From assembly GCA_027487815.1 (NCBI GenBank), contig JAIYCW010000064.1, forward strand, positions 1 to 64,000: 64,000 nucleotides of DNA, given 5' to 3'. The notes beneath the pieces are model-generated. The model saw only the letters and a list, made by a program, of their open reading frames with translations. It had not been told where the DNA came from and did not search any database. Of the stretch, positions 28,416-37,079 are shown piece after piece (the stretch's first letter is position 1; the number at the start of each line of letters is the position of its first letter). This DNA comes from Burkholderiales bacterium (GTDB lineage: Bacteria; Pseudomonadota; Gammaproteobacteria; Burkholderiales; Burkholderiaceae_E). The position numbers and the translations under genes are program-made.

Positions 28416-28994
28416 ATGAATGCGCAGAGCGTCAAGCAGCTCATCGAACAGATGTTTGAGGAGCGGGGAGCGCTTCATTATGGTGAGAGTGTGACCCAAC
28501 TCGAACACGCGCTGCAATGTGCCTCGCTGGCGCAACAGGCCGGGGTCGGTTCGGCTTTGGTCATTGCGGCGCTGCTTCACGACATCGGCCATATGGTGCA
28601 TGACGATGCTGCGGCTGCGTTCAAGGAAGCGCGTGATGATCATCATGAAGCTCTGGGCGCGAAATGGCTCAGGCGGCATTTTGTTGATGCTGTGGTGCAG
28701 CCAGTAGCGTGGCATGTACAGGCCAAACGTTATTTGTGTTTGCGCGAGTCAGGCTATTGGGATGCCTTGTCAGCAGTATCGAAACAAACGCTTGTGTTGC
28801 AGGGCGGACCCATGAACGAGGCCGAGGCTACGCGGTTTGAGCAGCAAGCTTATGCGCAGGATGCCGTGATGATTCGCCGCTGGGACGATACCGGCAAGCG
28901 TGAAGATGCAGAGGTTTTGCCGCTGCAGCATTTTCTTGATCTTGTGCCGCAGGTGGTGATGCCGACGGTGGATGGAGTTTTAGGGTCGCTATGA
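28416..28994 (+). CDS. PhnZ-like HD-domain mixed-valent di-iron oxygenase
   Basis: Protein of 192 residues. The ligand set of PhnZ is complete: H31 (VTQLEHALQCA), H55/D56 (AALLHDIGHM), H76/H77 (DDHHEALG), H100 (VAWHVQAKRY), substrate-binding K104 and D157/D158 (RRWDDTGKR). Y22/E24 are close to the gating Tyr/Glu pair of PhnZ. PhnZ oxidatively cleaves 1-hydroxy-2-aminoethylphosphonate to glycine and phosphate. A longer reading from 28344 is possible but runs through an inverted repeat. It overlaps phnA by 4 bases. The exact substrate is unproven, and no PhnY*-type hydroxylase is in the window. Confidence 0.85.
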   Translation: MNAQSVKQLIEQMFEERGALHYGESVTQLEHALQCASLAQQAGVGSALVIAALLHDIGHMVHDDAAAAFKEARDDHHEALGAKWLRRHFVDAVVQPVAWHVQAKRYLCLRESGYWDALSAVSKQTLVLQGGPMNEAEATRFEQQAYAQDAVMIRRWDDTGKREDAEVLPLQHFLDLVPQVVMPTVDGVLGSL

Positions 28995-30256
28995 GTCAGT
29001 CCATGAGTCAGCCTGTTGTTGTAGTGAACTCCACCGAATATCGTTGGCCGATTCGCCCGGTGGTGGTGGTGTGTATTGATGGCGGTGACCCGGCCTACCT
29101 GCGGGAGTATCTCGCTCAGGGAGTGGTTCCCAATATTGCGCGCTGTGTAAGCGAGGGGTTTGCCACGGTGGCGCAGGGCTCGATGCCTTCCTTCACCTGC
29201 CCCAACAATATGTCGATCATTACTGGCACGCCTACTGCAGCGCATGGAATTTCGGGCAACTTTTATCTGGATACATCGACCTGGCAGCCGGTAGTGATGA
29301 CCGGGCCTGAGTTGCTTCGTGGCGATACGATCCTGGCGCGATTTGCGGCTGCAGGTGCGCGGGTAGCCACTGTGACGGCCAAGGACAAGTTGCGGCGTCA
29401 GCTGGGCAAAGGCCTGGATCTGAGCGCAGGTCATATCTCCTTTTCTGCCGAGCATGCTGATCGCTGCACGCTTGCAGAAAACGGTATCGATAATGTGCTC
29501 GAATGGCTTGGCATGCCGCAGCCGGGCATGTATTCCATGGAGCTTTCGTTGCTGGTGATGGAGGCGGGGATTCGCCTGATGCACGAGCAGCGCCCGGAAC
29601 TTTTATATCTTTCCCTGACCGATTGGGTACAGCACAAGTGGGCGCCCAATGAAGCCAGCGCGCGCGAGTTTTATCAAAAGTTGGATGCTTGCATCGGTCG
29701 GTTGCTGGCCCTGGATGTGACGCTGGCGCTTACCGCGGATCACGGCATGAATGACAAAAGTAATGCCGCTGGCGAGCCCAATGTGATCTGGTTGCAGGAT
29801 CATCTGGATGCCGCGCTGGGCAAGGATGAAACCGTGGTGATCTGCCCGATTACAGACGCATTCGTGGGGCATCACGGCGCGTTGGGAGGGTTTGTTCGTG
29901 TGTGGTCACGCGGTCGGGTGAGTGCGCGCAGCATCATCGACTGTGTGAGTGCGATTGAAGGCGTGGAGCTGGCGCTGGATCGCGACACGGCATGCCGCAT
30001 GTTTGAATTGCCTGCAGACCGCGAGGCGGATGTGGCGGTTATTGCGCGCCACGATGTGTGTATCGGGGGGGCCAAGGCTAACCACGATCTCGCTGGTTTG
30101 GCCGGGCATCGGTTGCGCACACACGGCGGGGTTTCAGAGAGCGCGGTGCCCTTCATCTTGAACCGCCCGTTGACCGATGGGTATAAGCAACGGGCAGCTG
30201 TGCAATCGCTCAAGAGTTATCAGCTGTTTGATTTTGCGATCAATGGCACCTACTGA
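28991..30256 (+). CDS. phnA: Phosphonoacetate hydrolase
   Basis: Alkaline-phosphatase-superfamily enzyme of 421 residues that cleaves phosphonoacetate to acetate and phosphate. Metal and nucleophile residues are visible: D30 (VVCIDGGDPAYL), T69 (GSMPSFTCPNNMSIITGTP), the Asp/His in LSLTDWVQHKW, DHGMND, and the late His in THGGVSESAVPF. It overlaps the HD-oxygenase gene by 4 bases and the alcohol dehydrogenase gene by 14, so it is part of one operon. It is the terminal step of the phosphonoacetaldehyde route with PhnY at 34073. Confidence 0.95.
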   Translation: MSQSMSQPVVVVNSTEYRWPIRPVVVVCIDGGDPAYLREYLAQGVVPNIARCVSEGFATVAQGSMPSFTCPNNMSIITGTPTAAHGISGNFYLDTSTWQPVVMTGPELLRGDTILARFAAAGARVATVTAKDKLRRQLGKGLDLSAGHISFSAEHADRCTLAENGIDNVLEWLGMPQPGMYSMELSLLVMEAGIRLMHEQRPELLYLSLTDWVQHKWAPNEASAREFYQKLDACIGRLLALDVTLALTADHGMNDKSNAAGEPNVIWLQDHLDAALGKDETVVICPITDAFVGHHGALGGFVRVWSRGRVSARSIIDCVSAIEGVELALDRDTACRMFELPADREADVAVIARHDVCIGGAKANHDLAGLAGHRLRTHGGVSESAVPFILNRPLTDGYKQRAAVQSLKSYQLFDFAINGTY

Positions 30257-31376
30257 GACTCGCCCCGAGCAAGCCATGATGGCTGTTTATGAGCAGCCGA
30301 ATCAGCCATTTCAATTGCGCTTGTTTGCCCTGCGTGCGGCGGCGCCCGGCGAGGTGTTGGTGAAGGTGCGGATGTGCACCATTTGCCGCAGCGATATACA
30401 TAGTTATCAGGGCCATCGGCCCAACCCCGTGCCTGGTGTGCTGGGGCATGAAATCATCGGCACGATTGTTGAGCTGGGCGAAGGTGTGTCTGCGGACATG
30501 CGTGGCGCAGCTCTACAGGTGGGCGATCGCATCACCTGGAGTGAGTATTTCTTGGCTTCGTCGGATACCTATTACGACGAGCAGCTTGATCTGCCGCAAA
30601 AGGCGCGCGGACTAAAAAAATACGGACATCTCGCTGCGACTGAGGCGCCCTTTCACCATGGCGGGTTTGGGCAGTATTGCTACATCTTGCCGCGCTCGTG
30701 GATCGTGCGCCTGCCTGACACCTTGAGTGATGCGGCGGCCACTCCGATTAACTGCACAGCGGCAACAGCAGCTTGCGTGTTGGAGCGCGCCGGAATCAAG
30801 GCCGGTGATCGGGTGGTGATTCAGGGCCTGGGTTTGCTGGGCCTGTATGTCGCGGCAATGGCCAAGGTGTGCGGAGCGCAGCGGGTGATTGGGCTTGATC
30901 CGGTGGCGGCGCGGCGCGAGATGGCGCTTGGGTTTGGATGTGATGTGGCGCTCGACTCCGTGAGTGTTGATGCTGCAGCTCAGATTGCGCAGGTGCGTGA
31001 GCAATGTGGCCCTGATGGCGCGGATGTGGTGATTGAGGTTTGCGGTGATCCGCAAGTGGTGCCCGTGGGCTTGCAGTGCTTGCGCAATGGTGGGGTATAT
31101 GCGCTGGCTGGAGTGGTGAATCCCCAGAGCATGGCGAGTCTGGATTTGAATCTGATATTGCGGCGTTTGATCACTCTGGTTGGCGTGCATAACTATCACC
31201 CAAAGCATTTGGCGCGGGCTGTGGATTTTGTGAACGAGCAGCGCGAGCGCTTCGATTTTGATGCGCTGGTGCAGGGGCGCTACCGGCTTGATCAGGTGGA
31301 TCAGGCGATGCGCGATGCGGCTGAGCACCGGGTGGTGCGTGCAGCGATTGTGCCCTGGCTGGAGGATGCGCAATGA
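30243..31376 (+). CDS. Zinc-binding alcohol dehydrogenase of phosphonate clusters (TIGR03366-like)
   Basis: MDR-superfamily dehydrogenase of 377 residues, start at the ATG at 30243 inside the phnA 3' end. Catalytic-zinc residues appear in CTICRSDIHSYQGH and VLGHEIIG. The NAD-binding motif is GLGLLGLYVAAMAKVCGAQR. The structural-zinc loop, normally with four cysteines, has none here (WSEYFLASSDTYYDEQLDLP). Relatives sit in phosphonate-degradation loci but their reaction is not settled; interconversion of phosphonoacetaldehyde and a hydroxyethylphosphonate is one idea. It overlaps phnC by 4 bases. Confidence 0.85.
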   Translation: MAPTETRPEQAMMAVYEQPNQPFQLRLFALRAAAPGEVLVKVRMCTICRSDIHSYQGHRPNPVPGVLGHEIIGTIVELGEGVSADMRGAALQVGDRITWSEYFLASSDTYYDEQLDLPQKARGLKKYGHLAATEAPFHHGGFGQYCYILPRSWIVRLPDTLSDAAATPINCTAATAACVLERAGIKAGDRVVIQGLGLLGLYVAAMAKVCGAQRVIGLDPVAARREMALGFGCDVALDSVSVDAAAQIAQVREQCGPDGADVVIEVCGDPQVVPVGLQCLRNGGVYALAGVVNPQSMASLDLNLILRRLITLVGVHNYHPKHLARAVDFVNEQRERFDFDALVQGRYRLDQVDQAMRDAAEHRVVRAAIVPWLEDAQ

Positions 31377-32239
31377 ATGAATCATCCAATGCGGTTGCGG
31401 TGCGGGTGGAGGGGTTCCGTAAAACCTTTCACACGCAGCGTCCGGCCTTGAACAACATCAACTTTACGATTCGTGAAGGCGAACGGGTGGCGTTGCTTGG
31501 CGCATCGGGCTCGGGCAAATCGACCTTGCTGCGCTGCCTGTGTGCGCTAGAGACTGGTGATGCAGGCGCGGGCGGGATTGAATTGTTCGGCAAGTCTTTG
31601 CAGCGTCATGGCAAGGTCGCGTCGGATGTGCGTGCGCTGCGGCGCCAGGTCGGGATTGTGTTCCAGCAGTTCAATCTCGTGGGTCGCTTGCCGGTGATGA
31701 GCAATGTGCTGACCGGGCTTGCGGCTGAGGTGCCGTTGTGGCGCAGCGTGACCGGGCGCTTCAGTGTGGAAGAACAAGCGCTTGCTTTGGATGCTCTGGC
31801 TTCGATTGGCTTGGGGCCGCAGGCATTTCAGCGCGCCTCCACTTTATCTGGCGGGCAGCAGCAGCGGGCGGCGATTGCGCGAGTGCTGGTGCAGGGCGCG
31901 AGCCTGTTATTGGCTGATGAGCCGGTGGCTTCGCTTGATCCGGAAAGCACTCGTGTGGTGATGGAGTTGCTTTTGAGTTTGAACCAGACCCGCGCAATGA
32001 CATTGGTAGTGAGCCTGCATCACGTGGGCTTGGCCCGGCGCTATTGCGAGCGGGTGATTGCGCTGCGTGATGGTGAGATGGTGTTTGATGGCCCGACTTC
32101 GGCCCTTACGCCCGCCTTTACCCAATCGCTCTACGGCCAGGCCGCTTCTGAATTGCTCGAAGACCTCGAAGAAGGTTCCTCTGTTTCCCATGCTGTTAAC
32201 CCTGTTGTGGCTGGTGCGGTTGCGCTGGCCGATTCTTGA
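31373..32239 (+). CDS. phnC: Phosphonate ABC transporter ATP-binding protein
   Basis: Protein of 288 residues. Walker A is GASGSGKSTLL, the Q-loop region is VFQQFNLVGRLPVMSN, the ABC signature is LSGGQQQRAAIARVL, and Walker B is LLLADEPVASLDP. The LVGRL..NVLTG wording after the Q-loop is typical of PhnC. It couples ATP hydrolysis to phosphonate import with PhnD and PhnE, which follow directly. The GTG/ATG-rich start region overlaps the dehydrogenase stop by 4 bases. Confidence 0.95.
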   Translation: MNESSNAVAVRVEGFRKTFHTQRPALNNINFTIREGERVALLGASGSGKSTLLRCLCALETGDAGAGGIELFGKSLQRHGKVASDVRALRRQVGIVFQQFNLVGRLPVMSNVLTGLAAEVPLWRSVTGRFSVEEQALALDALASIGLGPQAFQRASTLSGGQQQRAAIARVLVQGASLLLADEPVASLDPESTRVVMELLLSLNQTRAMTLVVSLHHVGLARRYCERVIALRDGEMVFDGPTSALTPAFTQSLYGQAASELLEDLEEGSSVSHAVNPVVAGAVALADS

Positions 32240-32254
32240 TTTAAGGAGCTTCAA

Positions 32255-33202
32255 ATGAAACCGCGTCATTTTTTTGCTGCTGCGTTGTTGAGCGCAGCGT
32301 GTGTTGTGCAAGCCCAGGAGATCAACTTTGGCATTATTGCCACTGACTCGGCCAGCGCCCAGCGGGATCGCTGGGAGCCTTTCTTTCGCGATATGGAGAA
32401 AAAGACCGGCCTGAAGGTGACGTCTTTTTATGCGCCGGACTACGCGGGCGTGATTGAGGCGATGCGCTTTAATAAAATCCAGGTGGCTTGGTATGGCAAC
32501 AAAGCTGCGATGGAGGCCGTGGATCGCGCCAATGGAGAAGTGTTTGCCCAGGTGATGTATGCCGATGGCAGCTTTGGTTACAACGGGCTTTTGATCACTC
32601 ACAAAGATACGCCGTATCAAACCCTCGACGATATCTTCAAGGCTGGCAAGAACATCAATTTCGGGATTGGTGATCCGAACTCAACTTCGGGCTTCCTAGT
32701 GCCGACTTTTTACGTGTTTGCCCAAAACAAGGTGGACCATCGCACTGCATTCAAGAGCGTGCGTAATGCAAGTCATGGTGCAAACATTCAGGCGGTGTTG
32801 GCCAAGCAGCTGGATGTGGCTACTAACAACACTGAAGATATGGGCAAGCTTGAAGCATCGCGCCCGGATCTGTTTCAGCAGTTGCGGGTGATCTGGAGAA
32901 GCCCCCTGATTCCAAGTGACCCGTTTGTTTGGCGCAAGGATCTTGACCCGGCAGTGAAGGCCAAGCTCAAGACTTTTGTGTTGAGTTATGCGAAAACAGA
33001 TCCTGCTGAAAAGGCGATCCTGAAGAATATTTACAACTATGGCGGCTTTCGCGAAAGCAACAATGATCAGTTGATTCCGATTCGCCAGCTCGAGTTGTTC
33101 CGCGATCGCAAGAAAGTGGAAGACGACGACAAAATGGCGGCCGCTGACAAGAGCAAGGCTTTGGCCGAAATTGACGCGCGGCTGGCCGCGTTGCGCAAGT
33201 AA
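32255..33202 (+). CDS. phnD: Phosphonate ABC transporter substrate-binding protein
   Basis: Periplasmic binding protein of 315 residues with a signal peptide (FFAAALLSAACVVQAQ). FGIIATDSASAQRDRWEPFF is the PhnD-specific start of the mature protein, and FYAPDYAGVIEAMRFNKIQVAWYG and DPNSTSGFLVPTFYVF follow, the latter holding Ser/Thr residues that contact the phosphonate group. A clear ribosome site (AAGGAG) precedes the ATG. The segments are kept under 20 residues each in the family's comparison: FRSVRNASHG-like and FVWRKDLDP also match. It defines the substrate range; 2-aminoethylphosphonate is likely from context. Confidence 0.94.
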   Translation: MKPRHFFAAALLSAACVVQAQEINFGIIATDSASAQRDRWEPFFRDMEKKTGLKVTSFYAPDYAGVIEAMRFNKIQVAWYGNKAAMEAVDRANGEVFAQVMYADGSFGYNGLLITHKDTPYQTLDDIFKAGKNINFGIGDPNSTSGFLVPTFYVFAQNKVDHRTAFKSVRNASHGANIQAVLAKQLDVATNNTEDMGKLEASRPDLFQQLRVIWRSPLIPSDPFVWRKDLDPAVKAKLKTFVLSYAKTDPAEKAILKNIYNYGGFRESNNDQLIPIRQLELFRDRKKVEDDDKMAAADKSKALAEIDARLAALRK

Positions 33203-33208
33203 GCTTTC

Positions 33209-34027
33209 GTGAGTGCTGTTGTCTCTCCATCGGAGGCCTCGCTGGCGCTGTTGCGCCAGCGGGCGCAGGCTGAGCGCCCGGGCTGGCTCTATTACTTGAG
33301 CTGGGCCATTGTGCTTGGGGTGTTGGCGTGGGCCTGGCGCGGTGCAGAGATTCGCCCCTTCGATTTTATCAAGGACTCGGGCAACATCGGCACTTATGTA
33401 AAGGATTTTTTTCCACCAGACTTCAAGGACTGGCGGATTTATGCGCGCGAGATGATTGTTACTGTGCACATTGCGATCTGGGGCACTGTGCTCGCGGTTT
33501 TGGTGGCGGTGCCGATGGGTTTGATGAGTTCGGCCAATATCGCACCGCGCTGGATCCATCAGCCGGTGCGTCGATTGATGGATGCCTGCCGCGCGATTAA
33601 TGAGATGGTGTTTGCCATGCTGTTTATCGTAGCGGTAGGGCTGGGGCCTTTTGCGGGGGTGCTTGCTCTGGCCATTCACACCACCGGCACCTTGGCCAAG
33701 TTGTTTTCCGAGGCGGTGGAGGCAATAGATCCCCGGCCGGTGGAAGGCATTCGAGCCACTGGAGCGCACAAGCTGGTGGAGATCATGTATGGCGTGTTGC
33801 CGCAGGTGATGCCTTTGTGGCTCTCCTTCACCTTGTATCGCTTCGAAAGCAATGTGCGTTCGGCATCGGTGGTGGGCATGGTGGGCGCCGGCGGTATTGG
33901 CGTGGTGTTGTTTGAAGTGATTCGCGGCTTTCAATATGCGCAGACTTGCGCAGTGTTGCTGATCCTAGTTGTCACGGTGTCTCTGATCGATCTGCTTTCA
34001 GCGCATTTACGCAACCGTTATATTTGA
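33209..34027 (+). CDS. phnE: Phosphonate ABC transporter permease
   Basis: Inner-membrane permease of 272 residues, starting at GTG 6 bases after phnD. About six hydrophobic segments are present. The EAA loop reads [18 protein letters not shown], which is very typical for PhnE, and [19 protein letters not shown] is the conserved C-terminal segment. It forms the channel for the PhnC ATPase and PhnD receptor. A single permease gene is present, as in most phnCDE systems. Confidence 0.95.
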   Translation: MSAVVSPSEASLALLRQRAQAERPGWLYYLSWAIVLGVLAWAWRGAEIRPFDFIKDSGNIGTYVKDFFPPDFKDWRIYAREMIVTVHIAIWGTVLAVLVAVPMGLMSSANIAPRWIHQPVRRLMDACRAINEMVFAMLFIVAVGLGPFAGVLALAIHTTGTLAKLFSEAVEAIDPRPVEGIRATGAHKLVEIMYGVLPQVMPLWLSFTLYRFESNVRSASVVGMVGAGGIGVVLFEVIRGFQYAQTCAVLLILVVTVSLIDLLSAHLRNRYI

Positions 34028-34072
34028 TCCTTTGATGAAACGCGCACATGTCGCGTTGAAGGAATAGAACTC

Positions 34073-35527
34073 ATGAATCTTCGAGATCAGGTGCTGGGTT
34101 ATTTGCAGACCCAGGCGATGCGTATTTGTGGCGAGCGGGTGGACGGAGGCGCGGGTGGTGTGATCGAGGTGCGCTACCCATGGAGCGGCGAGGTGGTGGC
34201 GACGGTGCCCCGGGCCAGCGTGGAGGATGTACGGCGGGCTTTTGAGTTGGCGCATGCGTATCGCCCCACACTGACTCGTCATGCACGGTACAAAATTCTG
34301 ATGCGGGCAGGCGAGTTGATTGCGCAGCGGCTCGACGATATCGCCCAAGTGATTACGCTGGAGTCTGGGCTGTGTTTAAAGGACAGCCTGTATGAAGTGG
34401 GGCGGGCCTCGGATGTGTTGCTGTTCGCAGCCCAACATGCGCTTCAGGATGATGGCCAAAGCTTTTCATGCGACCTGACCCATCATGGCAAACAGCGCCG
34501 TGTGTATACGATGCGCGAGCCTTTGCTCGGCGTGATCAGCGCAATTACGCCGTTTAATCATCCGCTCAATCAGGTGATTCACAAGGTCGCCCCTTCGATT
34601 GCAACCAACAATCGCATGGTGCTCAAGCCGAGTGAAAAGACGCCACTGAGCGCGTTGGTGTTGGCCGATATTCTTTATGAGGCGGGGTTGCCGCCACCGA
34701 TGTTGAGTGTTGTGACAGGCGATCCGCGTGTGATTGGCGATGAGCTGCTGATGAACCCGCAGGTGGACCTGGTGACCTTCACCGGAGGCGTGGCGATTGG
34801 CAAACATATCGCGGCAAGGGCAGTCTACAAGCGCCAGGTCCTGGAGCTCGGCGGCAATGATCCCCTGATCGTAATGGACGACGCTGATCCCCTAAAAGCG
34901 GCGGAGTTGGCGGCCAATGGGTCGTATAAAAATTCAGGACAACGCTGCACGGCGGTAAAGCGGATATTTGTGCATGAGGCGGTGCGTGAGGAGTTCACGC
35001 AAGCTCTGGTGGCTCGCACGAAGGCATGGAAGTTTGGCGATCCGCTGGACGCAAGCGTTGACATGGGCACGGTGATTGATGAGCAGGCGGCGATGTTGTT
35101 TGAGCGGCGAGTGAAAGATGCTGTGGCTCAAGGCGCGCGCTTGTTACACGGCAATGTGCGCAATGGCGCTTCGTATTCACCGACCGTGCTCGATGGTGTG
35201 CGGAGTTCGATGGAAGTGGTGGAGCACGAGACCTTTGGGCCGGTGTCGCCGATCATGAGCTTTAGCTCGCTCGACGAAGTGATTGGTTTGGTCAATGCCA
35301 GTGCGTATGGCTTGAGTTCTGGGGTGTGTACCAATCGGCTGGATGATGTGATGCGCCTGGTGCGTGAGCTGCAGGTGGGCTCGGTGAATGTGTGGGAAGT
35401 GCCGGGATATCGGCTGGAGGTAACGCCCTTTGGCGGGATCAAGGATTCCGGGCTGGGCTACAAGGAAGGTGTGCAGGAGGCGTGTCGTTCCTTTACCAAC
35501 ACCAAGACGTACTCCATTCCCTGGTGA
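34073..35527 (+). CDS. phnY: Phosphonoacetaldehyde dehydrogenase
   Basis: ALDH-superfamily enzyme of 484 residues oxidising phosphonoacetaldehyde to phosphonoacetate with NAD. Catalytic E258 (VLELGGNDP) and C292 (NSGQRCTAVKR) are present. The PhnY-specific residues R111 (VGRASDVL), H163 (PFNHPLN) and R291, which bind the phosphonate group in the Sinorhizobium enzyme, are conserved. It ends the phn operon, 45 bases after phnE. Its product is the substrate of PhnA encoded 4 kb upstream. Confidence 0.94.
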   Translation: MNLRDQVLGYLQTQAMRICGERVDGGAGGVIEVRYPWSGEVVATVPRASVEDVRRAFELAHAYRPTLTRHARYKILMRAGELIAQRLDDIAQVITLESGLCLKDSLYEVGRASDVLLFAAQHALQDDGQSFSCDLTHHGKQRRVYTMREPLLGVISAITPFNHPLNQVIHKVAPSIATNNRMVLKPSEKTPLSALVLADILYEAGLPPPMLSVVTGDPRVIGDELLMNPQVDLVTFTGGVAIGKHIAARAVYKRQVLELGGNDPLIVMDDADPLKAAELAANGSYKNSGQRCTAVKRIFVHEAVREEFTQALVARTKAWKFGDPLDASVDMGTVIDEQAAMLFERRVKDAVAQGARLLHGNVRNGASYSPTVLDGVRSSMEVVEHETFGPVSPIMSFSSLDEVIGLVNASAYGLSSGVCTNRLDDVMRLVRELQVGSVNVWEVPGYRLEVTPFGGIKDSGLGYKEGVQEACRSFTNTKTYSIPW

Positions 35528-35543
35528 AGAAAGGCAGCTCGTG

Positions 35544-35954
35544 ATGAGTCTTGAGCAGCAGTGCGAAGCATGGTTAAGGGATTTGTTTGCGCCCTGGGTG
35601 CAGGCGCTGGATTTGCGCGTTGAGACAGCACAGCCGGGTGAGGTGAAGTTGCGCCTGCCAGTGACCGCACAGCTGGCACGCGAGGGTGGCACCTTGTGTG
35701 GTCAGGCGATGATGGCTGCGGCTGATAGCGCGATGGTCTTGGCGATTGCGAGTCAGCTCGGTGAGTTTCGGCCGATGACAACGGTGTCGTTGAACACAAG
35801 CTTTATGCGAGCAGTGGCCGGCAGCGATTTGATCGTGGTGGCGCGCGTACTCAAGCCGGGCAAGACAATGATGTTTGGCGAGATCGAGATGTTTAGCGCT
35901 AAGGATATGAAGCTCGCGGCGCAGGCCACGACGACTTATGCGATGCTGAGCTGA
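35544..35954 (+). CDS. PaaI-family hotdog thioesterase
   Basis: Hotdog-fold acyl-CoA thioesterase of 136 residues. EGGTLCGQAMMAAADSAMVL is the central hotdog helix with the catalytic Asp, and MTTVSLNTSFMRAVAGSDL is the following strand region. It starts 16 bases after phnY on the same strand and may be co-transcribed. No known phosphonate role, so it may be a passenger. The ATG at 35544 is preceded three bases earlier by GTG, which would add one residue. Confidence 0.85.
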   Translation: MSLEQQCEAWLRDLFAPWVQALDLRVETAQPGEVKLRLPVTAQLAREGGTLCGQAMMAAADSAMVLAIASQLGEFRPMTTVSLNTSFMRAVAGSDLIVVARVLKPGKTMMFGEIEMFSAKDMKLAAQATTTYAMLS

Positions 35955-36006
35955 GCGATATTGGGCTGCGTTTTGCACCACTGCTTTGGCGTTTCGCGCC
36001 GCCTGA

Positions 36007-36040
36007 ATTCGATTCGTCGCATGGGGGTGGCGAATCGAAT
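36007..36040. repeat. Perfect 10-base inverted repeat
   Basis: ATTCGATTCG (36007-36016) and CGAATCGAAT (36031-36040) are separated by 14 bases. It lies between the thioesterase and lipoprotein genes. No T-run follows, so a Rho-independent terminator is unlikely. It could be an operator for the lipoprotein gene. Confidence 0.45.
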
Positions 36041-36085
36041 GGCCGCTTGAAAAGATGCACCCTTGATTTCATCAGGGAGCGAATC

Positions 36086-37054
36086 ATGCGACGAGTTGTT
36101 ATGGCTTTGGTTGGGGCGGTGGGGGTGGCTTTCGCGTTGCAGGGCTGCGCCTGGATGGCGGTGCAAACTGCGCCAGCGAAGGTTCCAGCATCAGAACGGA
36201 CACCTTTGGCTTTGCAGGCTGATGGCTTGTTTTGGCAGGTGTTTAGCACGGGGCGCTATGAGGACATCGGGCGGGTGCTTGAGCTGCACAAGGCCGCTTA
36301 TTTGCAGAATCCTCGCGATGCGACCCTGGCTGGGCGCATTGGATGGTTGCATGCCTGGCGCTTGAGCGAATCCGGGCGGCTCACTGAGCGGCGGGCGAGC
36401 ATCGTGGATGACGCCACTTTGGCGCGGCGATATTTTGAAGAAGCGGTGCGGCTGAAGCCGGACGAAGCGCGCTATCTCGGATTTCTTGGTTCGATGCAGG
36501 CGGCTGAGGCAAGTATCCATCACGATGTGGCGGGACAACGGCGCGGTTACTTCACGCTCAAGGCATCGATCGATGCTTGGCCGGAGTTCAACTTGTTTAC
36601 TGCGGGCTATGTGATGTCGCAAGCGCCACGTGTTTCAAAGCAGTTTGCGCAAGCGCTCCAGTGGCAGTGGGATACGTTGGATCTGTGTGCCGGGGAAAAG
36701 ATCAGCCGCAGCGAGCCGGACTTTGCGCGTTTTTGGAGCCGCGAAACCAAGACCGGGCCACAGCGCGCTTGCTGGAACTCAACGATTGCGCCGCATAACT
36801 TCGAGGGCTTTTTCCTGAATATGGGCGACATGCTGGTGAAGGCGGGGCAGCCCGAGGTGGCCAGAAAAATTTATGCGCAGGCGCGCACTTCGCCGAGTTA
36901 CTCGGAGTGGCCTTTTCGTGCAGTGTTGGAAGCGCGGGTGGCTAAGGCAGATGAGCATACCGCAATGACTACTGCGGCTGGGGGTGATCATTCCAAGGAA
37001 GCGCCGCTGATGATTCGCACGACTTATTCGTGCATGGGGTGTCATCAGAAATAG
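36086..37054 (+). CDS. Lipoprotein with TPR-like helices and a C-terminal CxxCH motif
   Basis: Protein of 322 residues from the ATG at 36086, preceded by AGGGAG. The lipoprotein signal is ALQGC. Helical pairs resemble degenerate TPR repeats (LARRYFEEAVRLKPDEARYL and MLVKAGQPEVARKIYAQAR). The protein ends YSCMGCHQK, so C316/C319/H320 form a CxxCH haem-c motif only two residues from the end. An earlier in-frame ATG at 36047 would add a polar stretch before the signal and is unlikely. Not a recognised family. A covalently bound haem is possible but unproven. Confidence 0.75.
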   Translation: MRRVVMALVGAVGVAFALQGCAWMAVQTAPAKVPASERTPLALQADGLFWQVFSTGRYEDIGRVLELHKAAYLQNPRDATLAGRIGWLHAWRLSESGRLTERRASIVDDATLARRYFEEAVRLKPDEARYLGFLGSMQAAEASIHHDVAGQRRGYFTLKASIDAWPEFNLFTAGYVMSQAPRVSKQFAQALQWQWDTLDLCAGEKISRSEPDFARFWSRETKTGPQRACWNSTIAPHNFEGFFLNMGDMLVKAGQPEVARKIYAQARTSPSYSEWPFRAVLEARVAKADEHTAMTTAAGGDHSKEAPLMIRTTYSCMGCHQK

Positions 37055-37079
37055 CGCTTGATGGACCGGTTTGGCTGCG

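Noticed and set aside
32696-33934. Minus-strand frame of 412 residues across phnD and phnE
   Set aside because: Shadow of two well-recognised genes.
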